Positions 1 to 8,555 of a stretch of 64,000 bases of DNA are shown here, one piece after another. The notes beneath the pieces are model-generated. The model worked only from the letters and a program-made list of their open reading frames with translations. It was not told the origin of the DNA and did not search any database. A program made the translations under genes and the position numbers. Each line of letters opens with the position of its first letter. The first letter of the stretch is position 1. Origin of the DNA: Streptomyces coacervatus (GTDB lineage: Bacteria; Actinomycetota; Actinomycetes; Streptomycetales; Streptomycetaceae); contig NZ_JARHTP010000003.1 in assembly GCF_029223485.1 (NCBI RefSeq), positions 248,001 to 312,000 on the forward strand, written 5' to 3'.

Positions 1-335
1 CCGACGAGCCGCTTGTTCTCGATGACGGGGAGCCGGCGGATCTGGTGGTCCCGCATCTCGCGGAGCACATCACCGACGTCGGCGTTCGCCTCGATCCAGC
101 GGGGGGTGCCGTGGGCCATCTCGCCTGCGGTGACCTTGGCCGGGTCGTGACCCATGGCCACGCAGCCGATGACGATGTCGCGGTCGGTGAGGATGCCGCA
201 GAGCCGCTCGTTCTGGTCGCTGATGGGCAGGGCCCCGACGTTCAGTTCGCGCATCAGCTGGGCCGCGCGGTCCAGTGTTTCGTGGGCGGGGATCCACTGG
301 GCGCCACGGTGCATGATGTCTGAGGCGGTGGTCAT
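1..335 (-). CDS. CBS domain protein, 3' end beyond the window
   Basis: About 111 codons are visible; the C-terminus runs off the left edge. The protein opens with ASDIMHRG and shows one full CBS motif (roughly residues 7-60, with GALPISD and GILTDRDIV) and the start of a second (from about residue 80, with IRRLPVIENKRLVG). Paired CBS domains usually form a Bateman module that binds adenine nucleotides. The ATG at 335 is supported by a GGAGGT ribosome site five bases upstream. Streptomycetes carry many stand-alone CBS proteins of this kind, often thought to act in stress or energy sensing; the ligand cannot be told from sequence. Confidence 0.85.
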   Translation of the reverse strand, partial: MTTASDIMHRGAQWIPAHETLDRAAQLMRELNVGALPISDQNERLCGILTDRDIVIGCVAMGHDPAKVTAGEMAHGTPRWIEANADVGDVLREMRDHQIRRLPVIENKRLV

Positions 336-486
336 GGAGTACCTCCCGGGTGCCGGAAGGCCGGCGCGGCGCGGGAACGCACCGCTGGTCCCGTAGTCCC
401 GGCGCCCTACATTCTCGCCGCGCGGCCCGCCCCGTGCACCCGGAACCCCGCGGTAACGAGCAGCCGGGGAGCGCCGGGTCTGTCGA

Positions 487-1128
487 TCAGCCCCTCCACG
501 CCGGATGACGGGGGTCGTCGGCCCGTACCAGGACGTCGGCCACGCCGGCCGGGTCGGTCTCCTCCGCGTAGCGCTCGAAGGCGGGGAGCGTCCAGTGGTC
601 GGCCTCCGGGGTGCGGCGGCGGAGGGCGCCGGGTGAGAGAAGGACGTGGACGGTCAGGTCGAAGGGGAACCAGTGGCGCAGCAGGAGGGGGCCGTGCAGC
701 AACAGGAAGCCGCCGGGCGGGAGTTGGGCATAGGGAGTGCGGGTGGCGCGGTCGGTGACCGGGTCCCACAGGTCGGGCAGGACGCGTCCGTCACCGCCGG
801 ATTCGAGGGGGCCGAACACCTCGCGCCACAGGGCGCCGGTGTCCAACCAGCCGTCGTAATAGGCGTCGACGTCCCGGTGGCCGTACTCGAGGCGGAGCGA
901 GGCCGGCCGCAGGAAGCCCTCCGCGCCGACGGTCAGCGAGGGGCGGCCGCGTACGCGCAGGGCCTCGGCGACGCGCGCGGCGAGGTCTCCCGGGCGCGCC
1001 GCCGGGGCGCCGTCGAACGCTATGCGGGGCCAGGAGCTGCCGTCGGCCGGCTTGAGGTCGAGCAGGCGCTCGGCCAGGAGGTCGCCGAGCCGGTCCCAGG
1101 TGATCGCTTCGAGTCGCACATGGCCCAT
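487..1128 (-). CDS. Uridine kinase-like protein with degenerate P-loop
   Basis: A 213-residue protein that resembles actinomycete proteins annotated as uridine kinase: WPRIAFDGAPA near the N-terminus at the P-loop position, YGHRDVDAYYDGWLD in the middle and FDLTVHVLLSPG near the lid. The expected Walker A GxxxxGK[ST] is not intact; the segment reads GAPAARPGDL, with no lysine. Either the family uses a changed nucleotide site or it has lost kinase activity. The start at 1128 (MGHVRLEA) is chosen because the fold begins there. Transcribed away from the DUF2293 gene at 1261. Function is inferred from overall similarity only. Confidence 0.7.
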   Translation of the reverse strand: MGHVRLEAITWDRLGDLLAERLLDLKPADGSSWPRIAFDGAPAARPGDLAARVAEALRVRGRPSLTVGAEGFLRPASLRLEYGHRDVDAYYDGWLDTGALWREVFGPLESGGDGRVLPDLWDPVTDRATRTPYAQLPPGGFLLLHGPLLLRHWFPFDLTVHVLLSPGALRRRTPEADHWTLPAFERYAEETDPAGVADVLVRADDPRHPAWRG

Positions 1129-1260
1129 GATGCGCCGGCCGTGGACCGGGATGCGCCTCGCACCTGCGGGAGGGCGGCGTGGAGGAGGGACGGCGGGCGA
1201 GGGTGCAGAGGGCGTGATTTCGCGGTAGTCCACAGTGCTGTCGGGGGGAATGAAGCATCT

Positions 1261-1956
1261 ATGGCACGTCTTGCAACTCCTGCGTCCCGCACCGGGCTTG
1301 TCGTCTTCCAGCCGCTCAAGAGACGGCACTGCGGAGAGTGCCATGCAGGGCCGTTGCCGCTGCTCGTGCTGGAGGAGGGGGCGCCGCGCTGTCTCGACTG
1401 TGCCGACCTCGGGCATCTGGTGTTCCTGCCGCGCGGCGACACGGCGCTGACCCGGCGGTCGCGGGAGGAGAGTGCGCTGTCGGCGGTCGTGGTGCGCTTC
1501 AACCGGCGCAAATCGCGCTACGAGCGGCAGGGCATCCTGGTCGAGGAGGCGGGGCTCGCCCGGGCCGAGCAGCGGTGCCTGGCGGACGCGGAGGCGCGGC
1601 GACGGCGCCGGGTGCGGGACGCCCGGCGGCGGGCCGCGGAGGACCTGCGGTTCACGGAGGCGTTCGCGGCGGAGATACGGCGGCTGTTTCCCGGGTGCCC
1701 GGCGGAGCGGGCCCGGGTGATCGCGGCGCATGCATCAGTGCGGGGCAGCGGGCGGGTGGGCCGGAGCGCGGCGGGGCAGGCACTGTCCGAGGGGGCGGTG
1801 GTCTCGGCGGTCACGGCGTCCGTACGGCATGTGGACACGCCGTACGACCAACTGCTGATGAGCGGAGTGCCGCGGCATGAGGCGCGGCGGCGGATCGGGG
1901 CGGGGGTGGAGACGGTGTTGCGGGGGTGGCGATCGGGAAGGGCGAGGGTCGGTTGA
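1261..1956 (+). CDS. DUF2293 domain protein
   Basis: 231 residues. The N-terminal third carries two CxxC pairs (CGEC and CLDC) spaced like a zinc ribbon, and the C-terminal part (LFPGCPAERARVIAAHAS to SGRVGRSAAG) is typical of DUF2293. The middle is very arginine-rich (RRKSRYERQG, RRRRRVRDARRR), which suggests nucleic-acid contact. Family function is not known to me. The ATG at 1261 begins the recognisable protein; it is divergent from the uridine-kinase-like gene with 132 bp between them. Confidence 0.8.
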   Translation: MARLATPASRTGLVVFQPLKRRHCGECHAGPLPLLVLEEGAPRCLDCADLGHLVFLPRGDTALTRRSREESALSAVVVRFNRRKSRYERQGILVEEAGLARAEQRCLADAEARRRRRVRDARRRAAEDLRFTEAFAAEIRRLFPGCPAERARVIAAHASVRGSGRVGRSAAGQALSEGAVVSAVTASVRHVDTPYDQLLMSGVPRHEARRRIGAGVETVLRGWRSGRARVG

Positions 1957-2221
1957 GGGAGGGCGGGGCTGTTGGCCGAGGTCGGAGGTTGTCGGCGGAG
2001 GGTGGAGGTTGTTGGCGCAAGGGAGGTCCATTGACGCATGACCGGGGTCGGTCCATGAAAGGCCAAGGGGCGTTGCGCTCGTGGCGGGCCGGTGGATCAT
2101 GGCTGGACGCTTGCGCATGCGCCCGCGCTGTTCGGCCATGGTCACTGTGCTCGTACGGGATATCACTTGTGGTGACGGGAGGCGCCGGGGAAGATCTCGG
2201 CTCGACGGGGGAGTTGACGAC

Positions 2222-2701
2222 ATGATCGATGGACCGTACTTCTGGCTGACGGTGCTGGGTGTGCTCGGGACCGGTCTGGTGGCCGGGGTTTTCTGCGGCT
2301 TCTCGACGTTTGTGATGAAGGGGCTGGCCGCGCTGCCGCCGGCGCAGGGTGTGGCCGCGATGAACGCGATCAATGTGACCGCGGTGATGCCGGCGTTCAT
2401 GCTCGTGTTCGTGGGGTCGGCGGTGCTGTGCGCGGTGCTCGCCGTGGTGACGTTCGTGCTGTGGCCGGACGACGGGAGAGTGGAGCTGCTGGTGGGCAGC
2501 GCGCTGTATCTGTTCGGCTCGTTCGGGGTGACCATGGTCGCGAACGTGCCGCGCAACGACGCGCTGCTCAAGCTGGACCCGGGCACCCCGGAGGCGGCCG
2601 CGTACTGGCCGTCGTACATACGCGAGTGGACGTTCTGGAATCACGTCCGGATGGTCGCCTCGGCCGGTTCGGCGGTGGCGTATGTGCTGGCGCTGACCTG
2701 A
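2222..2701 (+). CDS. DUF1772 (anthrone oxygenase-like) membrane protein
   Basis: 159 residues with four hydrophobic segments (about 7-28, 55-80, 85-105 and 140-158), the arrangement of DUF1772 proteins, a family that includes anthrone oxygenases. NVPRNDALLKLDP between helices 3 and 4 matches the conserved N-x-P-x-N-D-x-L motif of that family. Translation from the ATG at 2222 follows a GGGGGAG stretch. The upstream 265 bp hold no gene. Whether it is an enzyme or only shares the fold cannot be decided here. Confidence 0.8.
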   Translation: MIDGPYFWLTVLGVLGTGLVAGVFCGFSTFVMKGLAALPPAQGVAAMNAINVTAVMPAFMLVFVGSAVLCAVLAVVTFVLWPDDGRVELLVGSALYLFGSFGVTMVANVPRNDALLKLDPGTPEAAAYWPSYIREWTFWNHVRMVASAGSAVAYVLALT

Positions 2702-2877
2702 GAGGGCTGAGCGACAGCTGAGAGGTTCCGGGCGGGCGCTGGGGGAATCCTGAGAAAGGCGGGGCGGAAAGCGCTGTCCGTCCCCTCTGCGCAGATGGCC
2801 GGGTAGTCGTATCGTGGCCGAAAGAGTGCCGCCCGATGACGCACGGCTCGTCGCATGCGTAGGCAAGGAAGACGGCC

Positions 2878-4365
2878 ATGGCCGATCCCAAGGGATTCAT
2901 GACCACGCCTCGCCAGGACTGGCCCCGTCGACCGGTCGCGGAGCGGGTCCGGGACTGGGACGAGGTCTATGTCCCCGGGGCGCTGCTGCCCATCATCAAC
3001 AAGCAGGCCGACCGCTGCATGGACTGCGGCATCCCGTTCTGCCACGACGCCTGTCCGCTGGGCAATCTGATCCCCGAGTGGAACGACCTGGTCAGCCGTG
3101 ACGACTGGCGGCAGGCGGCCGACCGGCTGCATGCGACGAACAACTTCCCCGAGTTCACCGGGCGGTTGTGTCCCGCGCCCTGCGAGGCGGGCTGTGTGCT
3201 CGCCATCAACCAGCCCGCGGTCACCATCAAGAACGTCGAGGTCGCCATCGCGGACCAGGCCTGGGAGCGGGGGTTCGCCCCGCCGCGGCCGCCGGACCGG
3301 CTGTCCGGGCGGACCGTCGCGGTGATCGGGTCGGGGCCCACCGGGCTGGCGGCGGCGCAGCAGCTGACGCGGGCGGGGCACACCGTCGCCGTGTATGAGA
3401 AGGACGACCGGCTCGGGGGGCTGATGCGGTACGGCATCCCCGAGTTCAAGATGGAGAAGCACCATCTGGACCGGCGGCTGGAGCAGATGCGGGCCGAGGG
3501 GACCAAGTTCCGTACGTCGACGGCGGTCGGGCGGGATGTCGGGGCGGCGGAGCTGCGGGCGCGGTACGACGCCGTGGTGATCGCGACGGGGGCGACCGCG
3601 TGGCGTGAACTGCCCGTGTCGGGACGGGAGTTGGCCGGAATACAGCAGGCCATGGAGTATCTGCCGCTGTCCAACCGGGTGCGTGAAGGGGACTTGGAGA
3701 GCTCCCCGATGTCCGCCGCCGGGAAGCACGTCGTCATCGTCGGCGGCGGTGACACGGGGGCGGACTGTCTGGGGACCGCGGTGCGTGAAGGTGCCGCGTC
3801 CGTCACACAGTTGGACATCTACGCCCAGCCCGGCGCCGGGCGCGACGAGGACGCCGAGCCCTGGCCGACGTACCCGAAGATCTACCGGCTGTCGGCGGCG
3901 CACGAGGAGGCGCGGGATCTGGAGACGGCGCCGGCGGCGGACGCGGACGCGCGGCTGTTCGCGGCGTCCACGCTCCGCTTCACCGGCGACGAGGACGGGC
4001 ATGTGCGGTCGTTGCACCTGGTCGAGGTGGACGCGCGGCGGCGCCCGCTGGCGGGCACCGGGCGGACGCTCCCCGCCGACCTCGTGCTGCTCGCGCTCGG
4101 TTTCTCCGGACCGGACCGGGAGGACGGGCTCGTCGACCAGCTGGGGCTGGCGATGGAGCCTCGCGGGACGATCACCCGGGACGCCGGGTTCGCGACGAAC
4201 GTGCCCGGCGTGTTCGCGGCCGGGGATGCCGCACGGGGGCAGTCGCTGATCGTGTGGGCGATAGCGGAGGGGCGGGCGGTGGCGGCGGCCGTCGACCGGC
4301 ATCTGACGGGGAGTTCACGGCTGCCGGCGCCGATCGGGCCGTACGACCGGCCCATGACGGTGTAG
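2878..4365 (+). CDS. gltD: Glutamate synthase small subunit (GltD-type NADPH oxidoreductase)
   Basis: 495 residues, full length for the family. The N-terminal ferredoxin-like part has Cys47, 50, 55 and 59 (CMDCGIPFCHDAC) and a second group at 98, 102 and 106 (CPAPCEAGC) for iron-sulfur clusters. An FAD-binding GSGPTGLAAAQQL motif lies near residue 150 and an NADPH site VIVGGGDTGADC near residue 285. In GOGAT this subunit passes electrons from NADPH to the large subunit, which makes glutamate from glutamine and 2-oxoglutarate. No large-subunit gene (gltB) adjoins it here, so it may be a second copy that serves another partner. AAGGA lies upstream of the ATG. Confidence 0.92.
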   Translation: MADPKGFMTTPRQDWPRRPVAERVRDWDEVYVPGALLPIINKQADRCMDCGIPFCHDACPLGNLIPEWNDLVSRDDWRQAADRLHATNNFPEFTGRLCPAPCEAGCVLAINQPAVTIKNVEVAIADQAWERGFAPPRPPDRLSGRTVAVIGSGPTGLAAAQQLTRAGHTVAVYEKDDRLGGLMRYGIPEFKMEKHHLDRRLEQMRAEGTKFRTSTAVGRDVGAAELRARYDAVVIATGATAWRELPVSGRELAGIQQAMEYLPLSNRVREGDLESSPMSAAGKHVVIVGGGDTGADCLGTAVREGAASVTQLDIYAQPGAGRDEDAEPWPTYPKIYRLSAAHEEARDLETAPAADADARLFAASTLRFTGDEDGHVRSLHLVEVDARRRPLAGTGRTLPADLVLLALGFSGPDREDGLVDQLGLAMEPRGTITRDAGFATNVPGVFAAGDAARGQSLIVWAIAEGRAVAAAVDRHLTGSSRLPAPIGPYDRPMTV

Positions 4366-4500
4366 CCCGGCGGCTCCCGTGCGGCCCGAAGGTCAGGACC
4401 TGTCCGACGGATCAGCTCGGCGTCGCGGGCCCTGGCACGGCCCCAAGAGGCGAACCCCCATGCCCCCGCTCCGGGCGGCCGAGACGCGCCGCACCTTGTA

Positions 4501-4526
4501 GCCGACCTGCCCCGCCGACCTGCCCC
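4501..4526. repeat. Two tandem copies of a 13-bp unit
   Basis: gccgacctgcccc occurs twice head to tail between the convergent gltD and AhpD-type genes, followed by a partial third copy. No coding content is seen in this 173-bp gap. Probably a simple slippage repeat. Confidence 0.6.
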
Positions 4527-4538
4527 GCCGGCCAGGCC

Positions 4539-5042
4539 CTAGCGGCGGGTCCGCTCGTCCGTGCCTGCCACCTTGCCCGTCGAGATCGCCACCCGGTTCC
4601 AGGTGTTGATAGTGAGGATCAGGGCGAGCACATGGGCCAGTTCCTGCTCGTCGAAGTGGGCCGCGGCCTGCGCGTAGACCTCGTCCGGGACACCGGCGTC
4701 GGCCACCAGCGTCACCGCCTCCGTGAGGGCGAGAGCGGCCTTTTCGCGCTCGGTGAAGAAGTGGCGGGCCTCGCGCCAGACGGCCACCATGTGCAGCCGG
4801 TCCTCGCTCTCGCCGGCCTTGCGGGCGTCGCCCGTGTGCATGTGCAGGCAGTAGGCGCAGTGGTTGAGGTGCGAGGCGCGGATCTGGATCAGTTCCACCA
4901 GGGCAGGGTCGAGGCCCTCGCGGGCGGCGGCGTCGAAGCCGATGAGGGCGCGGAAGACCTTCGGGGCGGACTTCGCGAAGTCCAGGCGGGTCTTTTCGGC
5001 CACGGCCGCGGCTAGGGGAATATTCGTCGTGTTCGTCGTCAT
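4539..5042 (-). CDS. AhpD/carboxymuconolactone decarboxylase family protein
   Basis: 167 residues with the family motif at CAYCLHMHTGDAR (about residues 44-56): a CxxC pair followed by H three residues on, as in AhpD-like alkylhydroperoxidases. Likely a cytoplasmic peroxidase or redox protein. ATG at 5042 is preferred over the in-frame TTG at 5051. It is transcribed divergently from the MocR-type regulator at 5090, with under 50 bp between the starts, so the regulator is a good candidate to control it. Confidence 0.88.
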   Translation of the reverse strand: MTTNTTNIPLAAAVAEKTRLDFAKSAPKVFRALIGFDAAAREGLDPALVELIQIRASHLNHCAYCLHMHTGDARKAGESEDRLHMVAVWREARHFFTEREKAALALTEAVTLVADAGVPDEVYAQAAAHFDEQELAHVLALILTINTWNRVAISTGKVAGTDERTRR

Positions 5043-5099
5043 GTGCTTCAACCTACGCAGTGGAAAGACCCACGTTAGGGTGCATTTTCATGGCAAAAT
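5043..5099. promoter_or_regulatory. Divergent control region of the AhpD-like and MocR-like genes
   Basis: The 47-bp gap holds a TAGGGT (5076-5081) that could be a -10 box for the MocR gene, placed so that transcription would begin at or next to its ATG, i.e. a leaderless mRNA. An inverted repeat ATTTT-N6-AAAAT (5084-5099) straddles that start codon. MocR regulators usually bind between themselves and a divergent target; the exact operator is not proven. Confidence 0.35.
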
Positions 5100-6550
5100 C
5101 ATGGGTCAATTCCGCCGAGCGGATCGGGGCGGACCTGCATCTCCAGCTGGCCGAGGCAGGTGGGCGGCGTGCCGCGCTCATCGGGGCGTTGCGCGAGGCC
5201 GTGCGCGATGGGCGGCTCGCTCCCGGCACCCGGCTGCCCCCGTACCGCTCGCTCGCCGCCGACCTCGGTGTCGCCCGCAACACGGTGGCCGACGCGTACG
5301 CGGAGCTCGTCGCGGAGGGCTGGCTGACCGCCCGTCAGGGCTCGGGCACCCGGGTGGCAGACCGTGCCGAACCCCTGCGGCAGGCGGAGGGGGCGCCCAG
5401 AACGTCGCCTCCACGCGCGCGTGGCCCTCGCCACGATCTGCGCCAGGGCACCCCGGATGCGTCCTCGTTCCCGCGTACGGCCTGGCTCGCGTCCTATCGG
5501 CGGGCCCTGCAGCAGGCGCCCAACGAGGTGTTCGGCCCCGGTGATCCCGCCGGCCTGATCGAGCTGAGGGAGGCGCTCACGGAGTATCTGGCACGCGCGC
5601 GTGGTGTACGCACCGAGCCGGACCGGATCGTGATCTGCTCCGGTTTCGCGCACGGGCTGCGGCTGCTCTTCGGCGGCCGGGACCGGGTTCTCGCCGGGCC
5701 GCTGGCCGTGGAGGCGTACGGGCTGCCGTTCCACCGGGAGCTGCTCGCGACCGCGGGCGTGCGGACCGTATCGCTCCCCCTGGACGAACAGGGCGCGCGC
5801 GTCGACCGGTTGGCGCGGGAGCGGGCCGTTCTGCTCACGCCCGCGCACCAGTTCCCGACCGGTGGGCCGCTGCACGCGGAGCGCCGGGCCGCGGTGGTGG
5901 ACTGGGCACGCGCGCGTGGAGGGGTCGTGGTGGAGGACGACTACGACGGGGAGTTCCGTTACGACCGCAGGCCTGTCGGGGCCGTCCAGGGGCTCGACCC
6001 CGAGCAGGTGATCCTCATCGGATCGGTCAGCAAGAGCCTTTCACCGGCCGTACGCCTGGGCTGGATGGTGCTGCCCGGTCGGTACGTCGACGGTGTGCTC
6101 GCGGCCAAGGGCGAGCGGGAGGCGTGGGCGAGCGTCCTCGACCAGCTGAGCCTTGCCGACTTCATCGTCTCCGGCTCGTACGACCGTCATGTACGGAGGA
6201 TGCGGCAGCGGTACCGGAGCCGCCGCGACCGCCTCGTCGCGGCGCTCGCCGCGCACGCCCCGCACATCGAGGTCACCGGGGTCGCGGCGGGCCTGCACGC
6301 GGTGCTGCGGCTGCCGCCCGGCACGGAACGGTCCGCCCTCAAGGCCGCCGCCTGGCAGGGCCTCGCCCTGGACGGGCTGGCCGAATTCCGGCACCCAGCA
6401 ACGGACATGGCGGCCCGGGACGGCCTGGTCGTGGGGTATGCGACACCCTCCGAGCATGCGTACGGGGCGGCGTTGGAGGCACTGTGCCGGGTGCTGCCGC
6501 CGAAGGCGGACAGCGGCCTGCCGGTGTCGATCTCAACCATTAATCGATGA
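5090..6550 (+). CDS. MocR/PdxR-type GntR regulator with aminotransferase-like domain
   Basis: 486 residues from ATG 5090. Residues about 15-85 form a GntR winged helix (LPPYRSLAADLGVARNTVADAYAELVAEGWL). The rest is a fold-type I aminotransferase domain with VVEDDYDGEFRYDR (aspartate that holds the pyridoxal nitrogen) and the PLP lysine in SVSKSLSPAVRLGW. MocR proteins sense pyridoxal phosphate, gamma-aminobutyrate or related amines. The divergent AhpD-type gene is the natural target. An upstream in-frame start at 5060 is less likely because it would almost touch the opposite gene. Confidence 0.9.
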   Translation: MAKSWVNSAERIGADLHLQLAEAGGRRAALIGALREAVRDGRLAPGTRLPPYRSLAADLGVARNTVADAYAELVAEGWLTARQGSGTRVADRAEPLRQAEGAPRTSPPRARGPRHDLRQGTPDASSFPRTAWLASYRRALQQAPNEVFGPGDPAGLIELREALTEYLARARGVRTEPDRIVICSGFAHGLRLLFGGRDRVLAGPLAVEAYGLPFHRELLATAGVRTVSLPLDEQGARVDRLARERAVLLTPAHQFPTGGPLHAERRAAVVDWARARGGVVVEDDYDGEFRYDRRPVGAVQGLDPEQVILIGSVSKSLSPAVRLGWMVLPGRYVDGVLAAKGEREAWASVLDQLSLADFIVSGSYDRHVRRMRQRYRSRRDRLVAALAAHAPHIEVTGVAAGLHAVLRLPPGTERSALKAAAWQGLALDGLAEFRHPATDMAARDGLVVGYATPSEHAYGAALEALCRVLPPKADSGLPVSISTINR

Positions 6551-6572
6551 TTCATCATTTTAAAACAACACA

Positions 6573-6827
6573 TCACGACAGCAGGAAGTCCGCCACCCCC
6601 GCCTTGGCTCCCTCGATGAACGCCGTCATCTCGTCGGTGGTGTAGATCAGCGCCGGCCCGTCCGGGTCGGTGGACTGGCGGACGGCGATCCGGCCGTCGG
6701 CGAGCTTCATCGCCTCCAGGCAGTTGCCGCCGTTGCCGCCGCTCCACGGCCTGAGCCAGCCCTCGCTGCCCAACTCCCGTGCGGGCATCCCGTTGTAGAC
6801 GTGTTTGCGCGGCTTGATGCGATCCAT
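6573..6827 (-). CDS. DUF397 protein, partner of the adjacent XRE regulator
   Basis: 84 residues with the DUF397 signature: WLRPWSGGNGGNCLEAMKLADGRIAVRQSTDPDGPALIYT. Its ATG follows directly on the stop codon of the XRE gene (TGA then ATG), so the two are translationally coupled. Streptomycetes carry many XRE(DUF5753)-DUF397 pairs; members of the whiJ and abaA loci affect development, and the Scr1/Scr2 pair behaves like toxin-antitoxin. DUF397 members are typically the small effector partner of the regulator. Confidence 0.9.
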   Translation of the reverse strand: MDRIKPRKHVYNGMPARELGSEGWLRPWSGGNGGNCLEAMKLADGRIAVRQSTDPDGPALIYTTDEMTAFIEGAKAGVADFLLS

Positions 6828-7688
6828 TCACAACTCCTTGCGGAGATCATCGAGGATCTCCTTCGTGCGATGTGCCGTAGCGGCCTGCGCCGCCATGCGG
6901 TCCATGACCTCGAGGTGGGCGGCCACCTCGGCGCGCGCGTCGAGATAGACGGCGCCGGTCAGGTACTCGCTGTAGACCATGTCCGGCAGTTCTGACATGG
7001 CAAATCGGAACAGCACGAAGGGCCCGTACGTGCCGGGGTGCGGCCCGCCCGCGAAGGGCGCCACCTGCACGGTCACATTGGGCAGCTTCGTGGCCTCGAG
7101 CAGTCTCTCGATCTGGGCACGCATCACCTCCGGGCCGCCGACCGGGCGGCGCAGCGCGGTCTCGTCCATGACGGCCCAGAAGCGCGGCGCGTCCTGACGG
7201 GTGAGCAGTTCCTGGCGTTGTATGCGCAGGGCGACATGGCGCTCGATGTCTTCGGGACTGGTCTGGCCGACCGCGCCCGACCGCAGGACTCCGCGCATGT
7301 ACTCCTCGGTCTGCAGCAGGCCGGGGACGAAGTGGGGGTCGTAGGAGCGGATCAGGCTCGCGGCGCCCTCCAGGCTGACGTACATGGAGAACCAGCCGGG
7401 CAGGATGTCGTGGAACCGCTGCCACCAGCCGGGCCTGTTGGCCTCCTCGGCCAGCTGTACGAAGACATCGGCCTCCTCGGCGGAGACGCCGTAGGACTTC
7501 AGGAGCAGCTGCAGGTAGGGGATTTTGAGGGCGACCTCCGCCATTTCCATGCGGCGGACGGTGGCGGGGGCGACGCGGAGGATACGGGCGGCTTCCTCGC
7601 GTTTGAGGCCGGCGTGCTCCCGCAGGTCCAACAGACGGCGGCCGAGAACGACTTGACCGACCGTCGGCGCGGACCGCGGCTCGCTCAC
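6828..7688 (-). CDS. XRE family regulator with DUF5753 ligand-binding domain (WhiJ-like)
   Basis: 286 residues from the GTG at 7688, which has GGGAGGTGGAG just upstream. A helix-turn-helix lies at about residues 12-66 (REHAGLKREEAARILRVAPATVRRMEM). The remainder is DUF5753, with SLIRSYDPHFVPGLLQTEEYMRGVL and RPVGGPEVMRAQIERLLE. The gene forms an operon with the DUF397 gene and is divergent from an ATP-binding protein, the same three-part layout as abaA-like loci of Streptomyces. Expected to be a DNA-binding repressor of its own region. Confidence 0.92.
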   Translation of the reverse strand: MSEPRSAPTVGQVVLGRRLLDLREHAGLKREEAARILRVAPATVRRMEMAEVALKIPYLQLLLKSYGVSAEEADVFVQLAEEANRPGWWQRFHDILPGWFSMYVSLEGAASLIRSYDPHFVPGLLQTEEYMRGVLRSGAVGQTSPEDIERHVALRIQRQELLTRQDAPRFWAVMDETALRRPVGGPEVMRAQIERLLEATKLPNVTVQVAPFAGGPHPGTYGPFVLFRFAMSELPDMVYSEYLTGAVYLDARAEVAAHLEVMDRMAAQAATAHRTKEILDDLRKEL

Positions 7689-7746
7689 GCTCCACCTCCC
7701 GTGGCCGCTGAGAATCCAAAAGGCATGCTGACAGCCATACGGCGCC

Positions 7747-7904
7747 ATTCGAAGACCTATTCGAAGATCTGTACGGTTTCGTACGGGTCTCCGTTGATCC
7801 CAACTGGCGCCGTTTGACGTGCTGTTGCGAGCAGTGTGCCACGGCCTTCCACATCATCACAGGCCACTCTGCAATTTTCAGAGTGACACTTGCCAAGTGT
7901 TCAC
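7747..7904. promoter_or_regulatory. Repeats in the XRE / ATP-binding divergent region
   Basis: Two direct copies of attcgaaga (7747-7755 and 7759-7767, period 12) and a near-perfect inverted repeat GTGACACTTG-CCAAGTGTTCAC (7883-7904, one base out of register) lie between the divergent starts. Period-12 repeats suit binding on one face of the helix. They are candidate sites for the XRE regulator; this is inference from position. Confidence 0.4.
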
Positions 7905-7925
7905 GCCGGGGCGATAGTGGCAAGC

Positions 7926-8555
7926 GTGATTCCGTCCGCGCGCTTAGCAACAGACGCCGCCGAAGGCCGCCCCCACAGCTTCGGTACACGCCCCGCAGGG
8001 GCCGCTGCCGAGCGCCGGTTCCGCTTCGAGCTGGCCGCACACCCGGCTTCTCCCGCGCAGGCCAGACGCCTGACGAGGGCCCGGCTGAACGTCTGGTCGG
8101 TGTGCGAGGACATCTGCGACACCGCGACTCTGGTGATCTCCGAGCTGGTCACCAACGCCCTCGTGCACACGGCGAGCAGCCACATCGTCTGCGAGCTGCA
8201 CGACGGCGACGAGCTGGTGCGCATAGCTGTGCGTGACCAAGGTTGCGCATCGGGTGAGCCCCATGCGTCGCGGGCGCGGCGGGAGGAGGAGCACGGGAGG
8301 GGATTGCTCCTCATCGACGCGCTCTGCGACGCATGGGGCACTCATGAACACGGCCCCGGGCTGCTGGTCTGGGCGGAGCTTCCACGCAAGGCCGACACCC
8401 CTCTTCATGACTGCGGGCCCTGCAACGACCTGGGCTGGGGATCCCGCCCCAAGCCGGGCCCGGCCGACGGTTCGGGCGACGAGGACGAAGCGGACGCACG
8501 ACACGGGCAGGACATGCGACACGGGCAGTACGGGACGGGGGCCGCATGGCGGTGA
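7926..8555 (+). CDS. ATP-binding protein, anti-sigma-factor kinase-like (HATPase)
   Basis: 209 residues from GTG 7926 (GTG 7917 is also possible). A GHKL/HATPase_c_2 fold is shown by ICDTATLVISELVTNALVH (N box), VRDQGC (G1) and HGRGLLLIDALCDAWG (G2). Such proteins resemble SpoIIAB/RsbW, which bind ATP and sequester sigma factors. The last 50 residues are hydrophilic with repeats of RHGQ. The neighbouring WhiJ-like regulator and DUF397 protein make this an abaA-type cluster with a possible developmental role. Confidence 0.85.
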   Translation: MIPSARLATDAAEGRPHSFGTRPAGAAAERRFRFELAAHPASPAQARRLTRARLNVWSVCEDICDTATLVISELVTNALVHTASSHIVCELHDGDELVRIAVRDQGCASGEPHASRARREEEHGRGLLLIDALCDAWGTHEHGPGLLVWAELPRKADTPLHDCGPCNDLGWGSRPKPGPADGSGDEDEADARHGQDMRHGQYGTGAAWR

